A stretch of DNA of 33,177 bases, from the NCBI GenBank assembly GCA_027592645.1, contig JAQCKI010000011.1, positions 1 to 33,177 on the forward strand, written 5' to 3'. Under the pieces are notes generated by a model that was given only the letters and a program-made list of their open reading frames with translations, searched no databases and was not told the origin of the DNA. The translations under genes and the position numbers were made by a program. This DNA comes from Chloroflexota bacterium (GTDB lineage Bacteria; Chloroflexota; Dehalococcoidia; UBA2979). Positions 7,489 through 15,856 of this stretch are shown here, one piece after another (position 1 is the stretch's first letter; every line of letters begins with the position of its first letter).

Positions 7489-9059
7489 GACTCTTCCGCG
7501 ATGGTCGGCCCCTCGAGCCGGATCTCGATACTGCTGGCGCGGCGCGGGAGCCAGAGCCACGGGAACAGGTCGGGCGTGATCGTGATGCGCGGCGTCTCAG
7601 CCGGCGCCAGCCGTTCCTCGATAATCGCGATGGCCGCATCCGGGCTCTTGCCCGCGATTGCCCCCGGGAGATCGTCCAGCACCTCCGCTGCCGCGACGAG
7701 GCCCGTGATCGTTAGTTGAACCGGGCCGCCCGCCTCGTCGGACTCCGTGAACGTCACCGTGGTCGTACCGGCGAGCAGGACGCGATCGTCGTCGAGCGCC
7801 TCGCGGATCAACATCGCGCCGTACGCGGCTGCCTCGCCGTCCGGGATCCACAACCCGGATGCGACCACGACGTATTCCATGAGGAACGCGTCCGCCGGCT
7901 CTTCCAATTGCTGCAATGGTGTCGCCCGGAAGATCGAGGCGGTCACGGAACCCTCGATCAGGCGACCGCCCGTCACCTCTTCGCGCAACGCGGTGAGCGC
8001 GAGCCGCTCGAGGACGCCTGGCGCAATGCTGTTCACCCGAGCAACATCTGCGGAATCGACGGCAGGAACGGTCTGATCCGTGCCGCCTGTGCCTGCGGTG
8101 CGGTTCACCACCGTCATGGTCACCGGCAGCGGCGTCACCGGGTCAATCACGGCGCCGATCGCCACGTTGCCATCGGTGCCGGGCAGGTCCGCCGTTGCGG
8201 CGACCACCGCCGATTCGCCTGCGGGAACCTCGATGTCCTCGTCGGTGACAAAGACCGTCCCTTCTTCCGTCGCCACGCGTGTGCCGGCGTCGATGATGAC
8301 GGCCTGGACGCCCTCGTTGTCGAACCGCAGTTCCAGCGTCGCGTACTCGTCGCCCACCTCGGTCGTGCCGGAGGTCGCCGTGGAGACCACGGTCACCACG
8401 TCCCGTCGGATGGACGAGACAGCGATGATCCCGCGCACAGCGTCCGAACGCCCGATGATCGGGTTGGGCACCGCCTCAGCCGTCAGTTCGAACACCTCGG
8501 ACGGAGGGACGACGACGATCACCGCTGAGGGCACCCGGTAGCATGCGACCACGGTGGCGAGGCCGATCGCCGCTACGAATACGCCCAGGCGTACGAGCAT
8601 CCCGGTCGCGGTCGCGCGGCGGCGTTCGAGCCTCGATCGCGGCCGCGCGCGGCGCAGCCCGGCGACGGAGGATGCCGCTACGAGCCCGTTGGCGCGCGCG
8701 TGCGTCCGCACCTCACGCCTGGGGCTGATGACGCCCAGCGAGATGCCGGCTCGGCGGACGTACGCGGCGATGTGCGGCCAGGCGGTGGCCTGGCGGAGGG
8801 CACGCGAGTCGCGCGGGACGATCAGGACGACTTGCGAGTCGTCCGCGACATCGATCCGGCCGATGACGGAGGGCACATCGTCTTGCGGGGTGACACTGAC
8901 CACGGTCGCCTCGCCGCCGAACGGCTGAGGTGCGCGCGGCGCGGCCACGGACGGTCGCGGATCCTGCTCAACGTCATCGTGCGGGCCTTCGCCACGCTGC
9001 GGGACGCGGCGCATCTGCTGCGCCAACCACTCCCGGAGTTGCTCGATGAGTTCACGCAT
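7485..9059 (-). CDS. Baseplate J-like domain membrane protein
   Basis: The 524-residue protein has three parts. Residues 50-130 are a predicted cytoplasmic alpha/beta domain (V-V-L-I-V-P...I-S-L-G-V-I-S). An Arg-rich stretch precedes a single membrane helix at about 154-172. The outside part contains a segment (about 225-330) matching phage baseplate J/gp47 proteins: a 'G-T-x-V-x-T...G-T-V-F-V-T' barrel pattern, then D-G-N-V-A-I-G and V-V-N-R-T-A-G-T-G-G-T-D. There are no other phage genes. Proteins of this layout are frequent in Chloroflexota genomes but have no assigned role. It lies five bases after alaS and overlaps ruvX (ATGA), so it is part of the housekeeping operon. A cell-surface assembly or envelope role is only a guess. 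Confidence 0.75.
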   Translation of the reverse strand: MRELIEQLREWLAQQMRRVPQRGEGPHDDVEQDPRPSVAAPRAPQPFGGEATVVSVTPQDDVPSVIGRIDVADDSQVVLIVPRDSRALRQATAWPHIAAYVRRAGISLGVISPRREVRTHARANGLVAASSVAGLRRARPRSRLERRRATATGMLVRLGVFVAAIGLATVVACYRVPSAVIVVVPPSEVFELTAEAVPNPIIGRSDAVRGIIAVSSIRRDVVTVVSTATSGTTEVGDEYATLELRFDNEGVQAVIIDAGTRVATEEGTVFVTDEDIEVPAGESAVVAATADLPGTDGNVAIGAVIDPVTPLPVTMTVVNRTAGTGGTDQTVPAVDSADVARVNSIAPGVLERLALTALREEVTGGRLIEGSVTASIFRATPLQQLEEPADAFLMEYVVVASGLWIPDGEAAAYGAMLIREALDDDRVLLAGTTTVTFTESDEAGGPVQLTITGLVAAAEVLDDLPGAIAGKSPDAAIAIIEERLAPAETPRITITPDLFPWLWLPRRASSIEIRLEGPTIAEES

Positions 9060-9064
9060 GAGGG

Positions 9065-11746
9065 TCAGCCGCTCCCGAGTCGCTCCGTGGCCGCCACGCG
9101 GACAGCCTCCAGCGCCTCTGCGATCTTAGAGGCGTCACGTCCCCCCGCCTGCGCCAGTTGCGGCCGTCCGCCGCCGCCGCCGCCGGCAATCGAGGCGGCT
9201 ACGCGAACCATCTCGTCTGACCGGAGGCCGCGCGCCACCACGTCGTCCGTGGCACCCGCGATGAAGTTCGGGCGGCCGTCTACTTCCGCCGCGAGCACGA
9301 CGAACGCGCTCTTCAGCTGCTGACGCAGTCGGTCCACCATGGGCCGCATCGCATCGATCGAGTCGACCGCGACCCGCTCGATGAGGAGCGCCACGCCGCC
9401 AACCTGCACCGCGCGGCCGGCGAGGTCGTCTGCGGCACCGGCGGAGGCCCGGCGGGTGGCTTCGTCGGCGCGCTTGCGCTCCTCAACGACGGTGTGTTCC
9501 AGCGCCTCGATGCGCGCACCGACCTCGGTCGCGGGGACGCGGAAGCGCCGCGCGAGCGATGCGACGAGCGCGAGGCGATCTTCGACGTAGGCCTCTGCGG
9601 ACGGCCCGGTGAGCGCCTCGATGCGCCGGAGGCCGGCACCGATGCTGGTGTCCGCGACAATGACAAACGTACCGATCTGGCCGGTGGCGGCCAGGTGCGT
9701 GCCGCCGCAGAGCTCACGGCTGTAGCACTCGGCGGAATGGATGTGCTCAGGGTCCAGGCCGCGGGTGTCGCAGTACTCCACCATGCGGACGCGGTCGGTG
9801 TACCGGTCCTCGAAGAACGCGATCGCCCCACGCTTGATCGCCTCGTCGTAGTCGAGTTCGAACGTGGCGCTGCGAATGTCCGCGCGCACTTTCTCGTTCA
9901 CGATGCGCTGGATCGTGGTCAATGCCTCCTCGGACGGTGCTTCCGGATGGGTGTAGTCGAACCTCAGCCGATCTGGCCCCACGTAGGAGCCGGCCTGGCG
10001 GACGTGCGTGCCGAGCACGGAGCGGAGCGCCGCGTGCAGCAGGTGCGTGCCGGTGTGATTGCGAGCCGTGTCCAGCCGCCGCACCGGGTCGACGCGCGCT
10101 TCGGCGCCTTCGCCGAGCGCGACCCAGCCCTCCGTAACCCGACCGATGTGGACAATCGCCCCGGCGTACCGGTGGGTCTCCGCCACCTCGAAGCGACCGG
10201 AAGCGGTGACTACCGCGCCGCGGTCACCGATCTGGCCGCCGCCTTCCGGGTAGAACGCCGTCTCGCGCAGCACCAGTTCCCCGACCGTGCCCGCCTCCAG
10301 GCGCTCGCCGGGCCCAGCGGGGCCGGTGAGGTGGATCACCTCGGAGTGCTGCTCGTTGCGGTCGTAGCCGGTGAATGCCGACTCGATGTTCAGCGCCGCG
10401 TATCGCACGGCACGGTCGTCTTCGCGGTTCTGGAACTGCTCCTCGCCCTTGGAACGCTCGCGCTGCGCTTCCATCTCAGTCTCGAAGCCCTCGCGGTCGA
10501 CCTCGAAGCCGGCGGCCTGCGCGACCTCCAGCGTGAGCTCCAGCGGCAGCCCGTGCGTGTCATACAGGACGAAGGCATCGCGGCCGGGGATGCGGTGCGA
10601 GGATGCCTCGCGCGCCATGACCTCTTCCAGTTGGGTGATGCCACGGTCGAGGGTCGCGCGGAAGCGCGCCTCCTCCACGGTGGCGACGCGCTTGATGAAT
10701 TCGCGCTGCTCGGCGAGGGCCGGGTTCGTGGCCATGGAGCGGTCAATCGCCGCGTCCACGATCTGCGCCAGGAATGCCTCGCGCACGCCGATCTTGTGGC
10801 CGAAGTAGATGGCGCGCCGCAACAGGCGGCGGAGGACGTAGCCACGCCCCTCATTGCTCGGCAGCACCCCGTCCGTGACGAGGAATGCGAGCGCACGGGA
10901 GTGCTCGGTCATGGCGCGGAGGGCGAAGGCGACGTCCGGGCTTTCGGCCGGCTCGTACCGCCGGCCGGAGATGCGCTCCGCGACGGCGACGATGTCCCGC
11001 AACTCATCGGTCTCATAGAGGTTGCGGACGCCCTGCACCACGGAGGCCAGCCGCTCCAGGCCCGCGCCCGTGTCAATGTTGGCGGCGGGCAGGTCGCTCC
11101 GAGAGCCGTCTTCCTCACGGAAATAGGTCATGAAGACCAGGTTCCAGATCTCCAGGAAGCGCCCGCAGCCAACGTCCGGGTGGCACTCGCCCTTCGCGCA
11201 GGCCTCGCAGCCGGGGGTCGTGCCCCAGTCGTAGTGCATCTCAGAGCACGGGCCCATGGGCCCGGTGTCGCCCGGCGGGCCCCACCAGTTCCCCTGCTCC
11301 GCCGTGTAGCGCAGGACGCGCTCGGCCGGGACGCCCTGCTTCAGCCACAGGTCGAAGGCGTAATCGTCATCCGTGAACACGGTCGCCCAGAGGCGGGTCG
11401 GGTCGATCTTCAGGACTTGCGTCAGGAACTCCCACGCCCAGGCGACCGCGTCGTCCTTGAAGTAGTCGCCCACAGAGAAGTTGCCCAGCATCTCGAACAT
11501 CGTCAGGTGGGTGTCGTCGCCCACCGATTCCACGTCGGTCGTGCGGAAGCAGCGCTGAATGCTGGTCAGGCGTCGTGCGGGCGGCTCTTCGAGGCCCATG
11601 AAGTACGGCTTGAACTGCACCATCCCGGCGGGGGTGAACAGCAGCGTGGGGTCGCCGTGGGGAATGAGCGAGGAAGAGGGGATGCGGCGGTGCCCGCGCG
11701 CCTCAAAGAAGGTGAGGAACGCCTGGCGGACTTCATCGACCTTCAC
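9065..11746 (-). CDS. alaS: Alanyl-tRNA synthetase
   Basis: AlaRS charges tRNA-Ala and edits mischarged serine and glycine. Starting at GTG 11746 the protein has 893 residues, close to the usual length. The class II catalytic core begins with VRQAFLTFFEARGH, then FTPAGMVQFK and C-F-R-T-T-D-V-E. A cysteine-rich insertion (C180, C183, C188, C194) precedes RFLEIWNLVF. The editing domain has the zinc motif H-T-G-T-H and E-L-C-G-G-T-H, and the C-terminal DHHA1 domain ends in a GGGGGGRPQ-AQAGG segment. No strong ribosome site precedes the GTG; the open frame continues upstream but no in-frame alternative fits homologues. It heads the minus-strand operon, driven by the promoter at 11810-11838. Confidence 0.97.
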   Translation of the reverse strand: MKVDEVRQAFLTFFEARGHRRIPSSSLIPHGDPTLLFTPAGMVQFKPYFMGLEEPPARRLTSIQRCFRTTDVESVGDDTHLTMFEMLGNFSVGDYFKDDAVAWAWEFLTQVLKIDPTRLWATVFTDDDYAFDLWLKQGVPAERVLRYTAEQGNWWGPPGDTGPMGPCSEMHYDWGTTPGCEACAKGECHPDVGCGRFLEIWNLVFMTYFREEDGSRSDLPAANIDTGAGLERLASVVQGVRNLYETDELRDIVAVAERISGRRYEPAESPDVAFALRAMTEHSRALAFLVTDGVLPSNEGRGYVLRRLLRRAIYFGHKIGVREAFLAQIVDAAIDRSMATNPALAEQREFIKRVATVEEARFRATLDRGITQLEEVMAREASSHRIPGRDAFVLYDTHGLPLELTLEVAQAAGFEVDREGFETEMEAQRERSKGEEQFQNREDDRAVRYAALNIESAFTGYDRNEQHSEVIHLTGPAGPGERLEAGTVGELVLRETAFYPEGGGQIGDRGAVVTASGRFEVAETHRYAGAIVHIGRVTEGWVALGEGAEARVDPVRRLDTARNHTGTHLLHAALRSVLGTHVRQAGSYVGPDRLRFDYTHPEAPSEEALTTIQRIVNEKVRADIRSATFELDYDEAIKRGAIAFFEDRYTDRVRMVEYCDTRGLDPEHIHSAECYSRELCGGTHLAATGQIGTFVIVADTSIGAGLRRIEALTGPSAEAYVEDRLALVASLARRFRVPATEVGARIEALEHTVVEERKRADEATRRASAGAADDLAGRAVQVGGVALLIERVAVDSIDAMRPMVDRLRQQLKSAFVVLAAEVDGRPNFIAGATDDVVARGLRSDEMVRVAASIAGGGGGGRPQLAQAGGRDASKIAEALEAVRVAATERLGSG

Positions 11747-11809
11747 AGGGACACGCGCTCTCTGGTCGCCGCGGGCGGCTTGAACATGCTGGAGGATGGG
11801 CGGATTTCG

Positions 11810-11838
11810 ACTGTAGAATAGTGAAGATAGGTGGTCAA
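11810..11838 (-). promoter_or_regulatory. Candidate sigma-70-type promoter of the alaS operon
   Basis: Reading the minus strand, TTGACC (11838-11833) is followed after exactly 17 bases by TACAGT (11815-11810). This predicts a start near 11803 and a leader of about 57 bases, too short for a T-box riboswitch. On the plus strand the same DNA contains TAGAAT (11814-11819), a possible -10 for glmU, so the two divergent -10 boxes overlap by two bases. Confidence 0.6.
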
Positions 11839-11899
11839 TTTCACCGGCACGCCACCGCCGGCACCCTCGGCTCTGCCCATGACCGCCCTCGCCTCGCCG

Positions 11900-13270
11900 A
11901 TGACGAACCCCGTTGCGTCCCTCAAGGGATGGACGGCGGTTGTGCTGGCCGCCGGGCCGGGCACGCGGATGCGCTCGGCGGTTCCGAAGGTGCTCCACCC
12001 CGTCGCCGGCATCGCCATGGTCCGCCTGGTCTGCGATCTGCTGCGTGAGGCCGGCTGCGAGCGCATCGTCGCGGTGGCCTCCCCCGGCACGCGCGAGGCG
12101 GTGGGCGCGGCCTGTGGGGCGGACGTTGACCTCGTGGAGCAGGCGTCACCACTGGGCACTGGCGACGCCGCGCTGGCTGCGCGGGACGCGGTGCGTCCCG
12201 GTGGCAACGTGCTGATCGTGCATGCCGACATGCCGCTGCTCACCACGCGCACCCTGCTGGAGATGGCCGGCCGCCACGTGGCGGTGACGCACGCCCTCAC
12301 GATCATGACCGCGTACCTGGAGGATCCCCGCGGGTACGCCCGCGTGGAGCGCCGCAACGGCAAGGTCCAGGGCATCGTCCAGGAGTCGGACCTTTCCGCC
12401 GCGATGCGCGGCCAGCCGGAGGTCAACGCGGGCCTCTACGCCGCAGACGTGGACTGGCTGTGGGATCACCTCGCGGCCCTGCCTCGCTCCAATCGCGGGG
12501 AGGTTGGCCTGGCCGACCTGATCGCGGCCGCCGTCCGTGACGGGGGCGTGGAGGCCTACCAGGTCACCGAGGCGGCAGAGGTCCAGCAGGTCAACGACCG
12601 TATCGGCCTTGCCAACGCGGAGCGGGTGCTACGCGACCGCATCCGCCGCCGTCTGATGCTGGAGGGTGTGACACTGGTTGACCCGCCGTCCACGTTCATC
12701 GATGCCGGCGTGCGCGTGGCGCCTGACACCACTCTGCTCCCCGGCGTCCACCTGCTGGGCAACACCACCGTGGGCTCCGGCTGCCGGATCGGACCGAACG
12801 CCGTGCTGCGCGACATGACTGTGGCCGACCGCGTCGAAATCGACGGATCGACCCTCGAAGGCTCCACCATCGCGGAGGGCGTCACGGTCGGGCCGTACTG
12901 CCACCTCCGACCAGGCTCGGTCATCGGGCGCGACGTCCACCTCGGCAATTACGTGGAGGTGAAGGCATCTTCCATCGGAGAGCGCACACAGGTGGGCCAC
13001 TTCTCGTATATTGGCGACGCCGAGGTGGGGGCGGGCGTGAACATCGGCGCCGGCACCATCACGGTGAACTACGACGGGGTCGCGAAGCACCGCACCGTGA
13101 TTGGTGACGGCGCATTCGTCGGCTCCGATTCATTGCTCGTTGCGCCAGTCCGGTTGGGCGTGGGTGCGAGAACGGCCGCGGGAGCGGTAGTCACGAGCGA
13201 TGTCCCGGATGGTGCGCTGGTAATGGGCGCCCCCGCTCGAATCCAGCCCGGGGCCGAAGGAGGCCGATAG
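11900..13270 (+). CDS. glmU: Bifunctional UDP-N-acetylglucosamine pyrophosphorylase / glucosamine-1-phosphate acetyltransferase
   Basis: GlmU acetylates glucosamine-1-phosphate and couples it to UTP, giving UDP-GlcNAc for cell-wall synthesis. The N-terminal uridyltransferase has L16-A-A-G...G-T-R-M and the P-K-V-L-H lysine; V-N-D-R-I-G-L-A-N ends that domain. The C-terminal left-handed beta helix has H-L-G-N-Y-V-E-V-K, Y-I-G-D-A-E-V-G and N-I-G-A-G-T-I-T-V-N-Y-D-G, the acetyltransferase active site. From the ATG at 11900 the length is 456, equal to the E. coli enzyme. In-frame starts at 11879 (ATG) and 11831 (GTG) are possible. None has a good ribosome site; a TAGAAT box at 11814-11819 would put transcription start just before 11831 and favours the longer form. 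Confidence 0.95.
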   Translation: MTNPVASLKGWTAVVLAAGPGTRMRSAVPKVLHPVAGIAMVRLVCDLLREAGCERIVAVASPGTREAVGAACGADVDLVEQASPLGTGDAALAARDAVRPGGNVLIVHADMPLLTTRTLLEMAGRHVAVTHALTIMTAYLEDPRGYARVERRNGKVQGIVQESDLSAAMRGQPEVNAGLYAADVDWLWDHLAALPRSNRGEVGLADLIAAAVRDGGVEAYQVTEAAEVQQVNDRIGLANAERVLRDRIRRRLMLEGVTLVDPPSTFIDAGVRVAPDTTLLPGVHLLGNTTVGSGCRIGPNAVLRDMTVADRVEIDGSTLEGSTIAEGVTVGPYCHLRPGSVIGRDVHLGNYVEVKASSIGERTQVGHFSYIGDAEVGAGVNIGAGTITVNYDGVAKHRTVIGDGAFVGSDSLLVAPVRLGVGARTAAGAVVTSDVPDGALVMGAPARIQPGAEGGR

Positions 13271-13306
13271 GCACAGGGGCACCGGTCGCCTGCGTCACAT
13301 CTCGTT

Positions 13307-14626
13307 TTGGATACCAACTCACTCCTACCACTCATCGTCCTGATCGCGGCCACGTTGCTGCTGGCTGTGCTGTCTGCCGCCGAGGCGAACGTGATCGTGC
13401 TCGCACGCCGCCGTCTCCGAGGCACCGAGGCGCCCGGTCTGACCTCCCTGCTCCGCACGTACGTCCGGGAACGGCAACGGCTGCTGCGTGCACTGCGCAC
13501 CGGCATGGCGCTGGCCATCATCACCGCCGTGGGCGCGTTCGCTGTGCTGCTGGACGTGGCGACCGGGCCGCGCGTCGTGATCAGCGCGGCCGGCGCGTTG
13601 ATCATCGTCAGCATCGTCCGGAGCGGCGCGCGGATCATGGCGCTGGCCCGGCCACAGGCGACCGCCGATCGCATCGATGGCCCCGTGCGGCTTCTACAGG
13701 TGGTGCTGCTCCCGATCGCGTGGCTGCTCAGCGCGCCGATCCGGATCCCGATGCGGGCCATGGGCCTCGGGGCCACCTCGGAGGCGATGGATCCGGCCGA
13801 GGAACTTGTCGGCACGCTTGAGGCGGCGGACGAGGACGCTGTGCTGACCGAAGAGCGCCGGATGATCCGCGGCGTGCTGGAGATGTCCGACCAGACCGTG
13901 CGCGAGTTGATGACGCCGCGCACGGACATCACCGCCGTCTCTACGGAAGCGACCTTTGGCGACGTGATGAAGCTCGTCTCGCGTTCCGGCTACAGCCGCA
14001 TTCCGCTGTACGAAGGCTCCCTGGACCGCGTGGTGGGCGTGGTCTACGCGAAAGACCTGCTGGCCTACGTCTCCAACGGCAACGTCACGCCGCCGCTGAC
14101 CGCCATCGCGCGGCCTCCGTACGTGGTGCCCGAGACGAAGCGTGCGAACGAACTGCTGGCGGATATGCGCCGCGACCGCGTCCACCTGGCACTGGCCGTG
14201 GACGAGTATGGCGGCACCGCCGGCATCGTCACCGTCGAGGACCTCGTCGAGGAGATCGTGGGCGCGATCACGGACGAGTACGACACGATGGACATCGAGG
14301 TGCAGCGCACGAGCGACGACGAGGCGATCGTCGACGCGGGTGTGACCATCGATGAGTTGAACGAAATCTTTGGCACGGAGATCGAATCTGACGACTTCGA
14401 CACGGTAGGCGGGCTGATCATCACCGAACTCGGGCGGCTGGCCGTCCCGGGCGACGAGGTTGAAGTACCGCCAATCGATGGCCTGGAGGAAGGCCAGGTG
14501 GCGCTCCGCCTGCGCGTCCTGTCGATCCTCGGGCGGCGCATCAAGAAGGTGAACGTGCTGCGCGTGGTCGTCCTGGGCGATGACGAGTCCGAGGCCATCA
14601 CGGCCCCGGCGGCCGAGTCGGCCTAA
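13307..14626 (+). CDS. HlyC/CorC (CNNM-type) CBS-domain membrane protein
   Basis: The 439-residue protein has a DUF21-like N-terminal membrane part with about four hydrophobic segments (6-30, 65-85, 90-110, 128-147). A pair of CBS domains follows (about 195-320), beginning at the conserved M-T-P-R-T-D-I and containing S-R-I-P-L-Y-E and D-E-Y-G-G-T-A-G-I-V-T. A CorC_HlyC domain (about 335-425) closes it, with V-D-A-G-V-T-I-D-E-L-N. Proteins of this kind are linked to magnesium/cobalt efflux or resistance. The frame starts at a TTG (13307) 36 bases after glmU, with no visible ribosome site; this start is uncertain. Probably co-transcribed with glmU. Confidence 0.88.
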   Translation: MDTNSLLPLIVLIAATLLLAVLSAAEANVIVLARRRLRGTEAPGLTSLLRTYVRERQRLLRALRTGMALAIITAVGAFAVLLDVATGPRVVISAAGALIIVSIVRSGARIMALARPQATADRIDGPVRLLQVVLLPIAWLLSAPIRIPMRAMGLGATSEAMDPAEELVGTLEAADEDAVLTEERRMIRGVLEMSDQTVRELMTPRTDITAVSTEATFGDVMKLVSRSGYSRIPLYEGSLDRVVGVVYAKDLLAYVSNGNVTPPLTAIARPPYVVPETKRANELLADMRRDRVHLALAVDEYGGTAGIVTVEDLVEEIVGAITDEYDTMDIEVQRTSDDEAIVDAGVTIDELNEIFGTEIESDDFDTVGGLIITELGRLAVPGDEVEVPPIDGLEEGQVALRLRVLSILGRRIKKVNVLRVVVLGDDESEAITAPAAESA

Positions 14627-14686
14627 CCGCACCGGTGTGACGCGGCGACCTTCGCGAGCCGTCTCCCCGGCCCTACTCTCTCGCTC

Positions 14687-15856
14687 GTGACGCAGGCGCC
14701 CCTCGGTGGACTCGCGGACTCGCCGCAGGACCTCCCGTACTGGGTGGCGCTTCATCGTGTCCACCGGCTGGGCAGCGTCCGCTTCGGGCTGCTCGAGCGC
14801 TCTTTCGCGACGATGGCCGATGCGTGGCGTGCCTCCGAGGGCGACCTGATCGAGGCCGGCCTGGACACACGCACCGCCCGCGAAGTGGCACGGACCCGGC
14901 AGGAGATCGACCCGGACGCAGAGATCGAGCGCCTGGTGACCGCTGGAGTCACCGCGCTGCCCCGCAACGGCGCTGCATACCCCTCGCGGCTGAGGGAGAT
15001 CGATGACGCTCCGCCCGTGCTCTACGTCCGGGGGCGCTGGGCGCCGGAGGACGAGTGGAGCGTGGCCGTGGTCGGGACGCGCCGTGCGACGGCGTACGGC
15101 CGGCAGGCGACCGCCGAGTTGGCTCGGGGGCTCGCCGCGAACGGCGTGACCGTGGTGTCCGGCCTCGCCCGTGGCGTGGACACCATCGCGCACCGCACCT
15201 CCCTCGATAGTCGCGGGCGCACGGTGGCGGTGCTGGCGAACGGGCTGGACACCATCTATCCGCCCGAGAACCGGAAGCTGGCAGACGAGATCGCGGAGCG
15301 TGGCGCGGTAGTCGCGGACTACCCCCTGGGCACGAAGCCCCGGGCGGACTTCTTCCCTCGGCGGAACCGGATCCTCTCCGGGCTGACGCTGGGGACGCTG
15401 GTGGTGGAGGGCGACTACCAGTCCGGGGCGATGATCACGGCGAAGTTCGCCGGGGAGCAGAATCGGGAGGTATTTGCTGTCCCGGGCTCCATTTTCTCGC
15501 CTCAGTCGCGCGGGCCGTTAGGGTTGATCAGGGACGGTGCCACGCCGGTGACCTCCGCGAACGACATCCTGGAGGCGCTGAACCTGACGATGATCGGGGC
15601 GCAGTTGGACTTCGGACGGGCCGCCCCGCCCGGGAGCGACGAGGAGCGGCGGCTGATGTCCGTACTGACCCGCGAGCCGGTCCACATCGATGAGGTGGCC
15701 CGGCGGGCAGGTTTGGCCGCAGCGGTAGCGTCCGGTACGCTCGCTCTTCTTGAGTTGAAAGGCCTCGTCCGCGATGTGGGCGGCCACCAGTTCGCCCGAG
15801 TGCGCGAAGACGGTGCCGGCTACGCCGCCGGACCGCCAGATGGGACAGACCAGTGA
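14687..15856 (+). CDS. dprA: DNA processing protein DprA (Smf)
   Basis: DprA binds incoming single-stranded DNA during transformation and loads RecA. The 389-residue protein has an N-terminal helical region (15-90), then the extended Rossmann fold with V-A-V-V-G-T-R-R-A-T (127-135), S-G-L-A-R-G-V-D-T-I-A-H (158-169) and F-F-P-R-R-N-R-I-L-S-G-L (222-233), and a C-terminal winged-helix (about 310-375). The GTG start has a TACTCT box seven bases upstream and no ribosome site, so its own leaderless transcript is likely. Its stop overlaps the topA start (GTGA). Presence of dprA alone does not prove natural competence. Confidence 0.95.
   Translation: MTQAPLGGLADSPQDLPYWVALHRVHRLGSVRFGLLERSFATMADAWRASEGDLIEAGLDTRTAREVARTRQEIDPDAEIERLVTAGVTALPRNGAAYPSRLREIDDAPPVLYVRGRWAPEDEWSVAVVGTRRATAYGRQATAELARGLAANGVTVVSGLARGVDTIAHRTSLDSRGRTVAVLANGLDTIYPPENRKLADEIAERGAVVADYPLGTKPRADFFPRRNRILSGLTLGTLVVEGDYQSGAMITAKFAGEQNREVFAVPGSIFSPQSRGPLGLIRDGATPVTSANDILEALNLTMIGAQLDFGRAAPPGSDEERRLMSVLTREPVHIDEVARRAGLAAAVASGTLALLELKGLVRDVGGHQFARVREDGAGYAAGPPDGTDQ

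Noticed and set aside
7485-9059. Baseplate-J-like gene as evidence of a prophage
   Set aside because: No other phage gene, no composition change and tight coupling to alaS and ruvX; this is a chromosomal gene.
11747-11810. T-box riboswitch before alaS
   Set aside because: The predicted leader is about 57 bases, far too short, and no T-box sequence is seen.
9494-11821. Very long open frame on the plus strand opposite alaS
   Set aside because: It is a by-product of high third-position G+C in alaS; its translation is Arg/His/Gly-rich with no domain, while the alaS frame has all family motifs.
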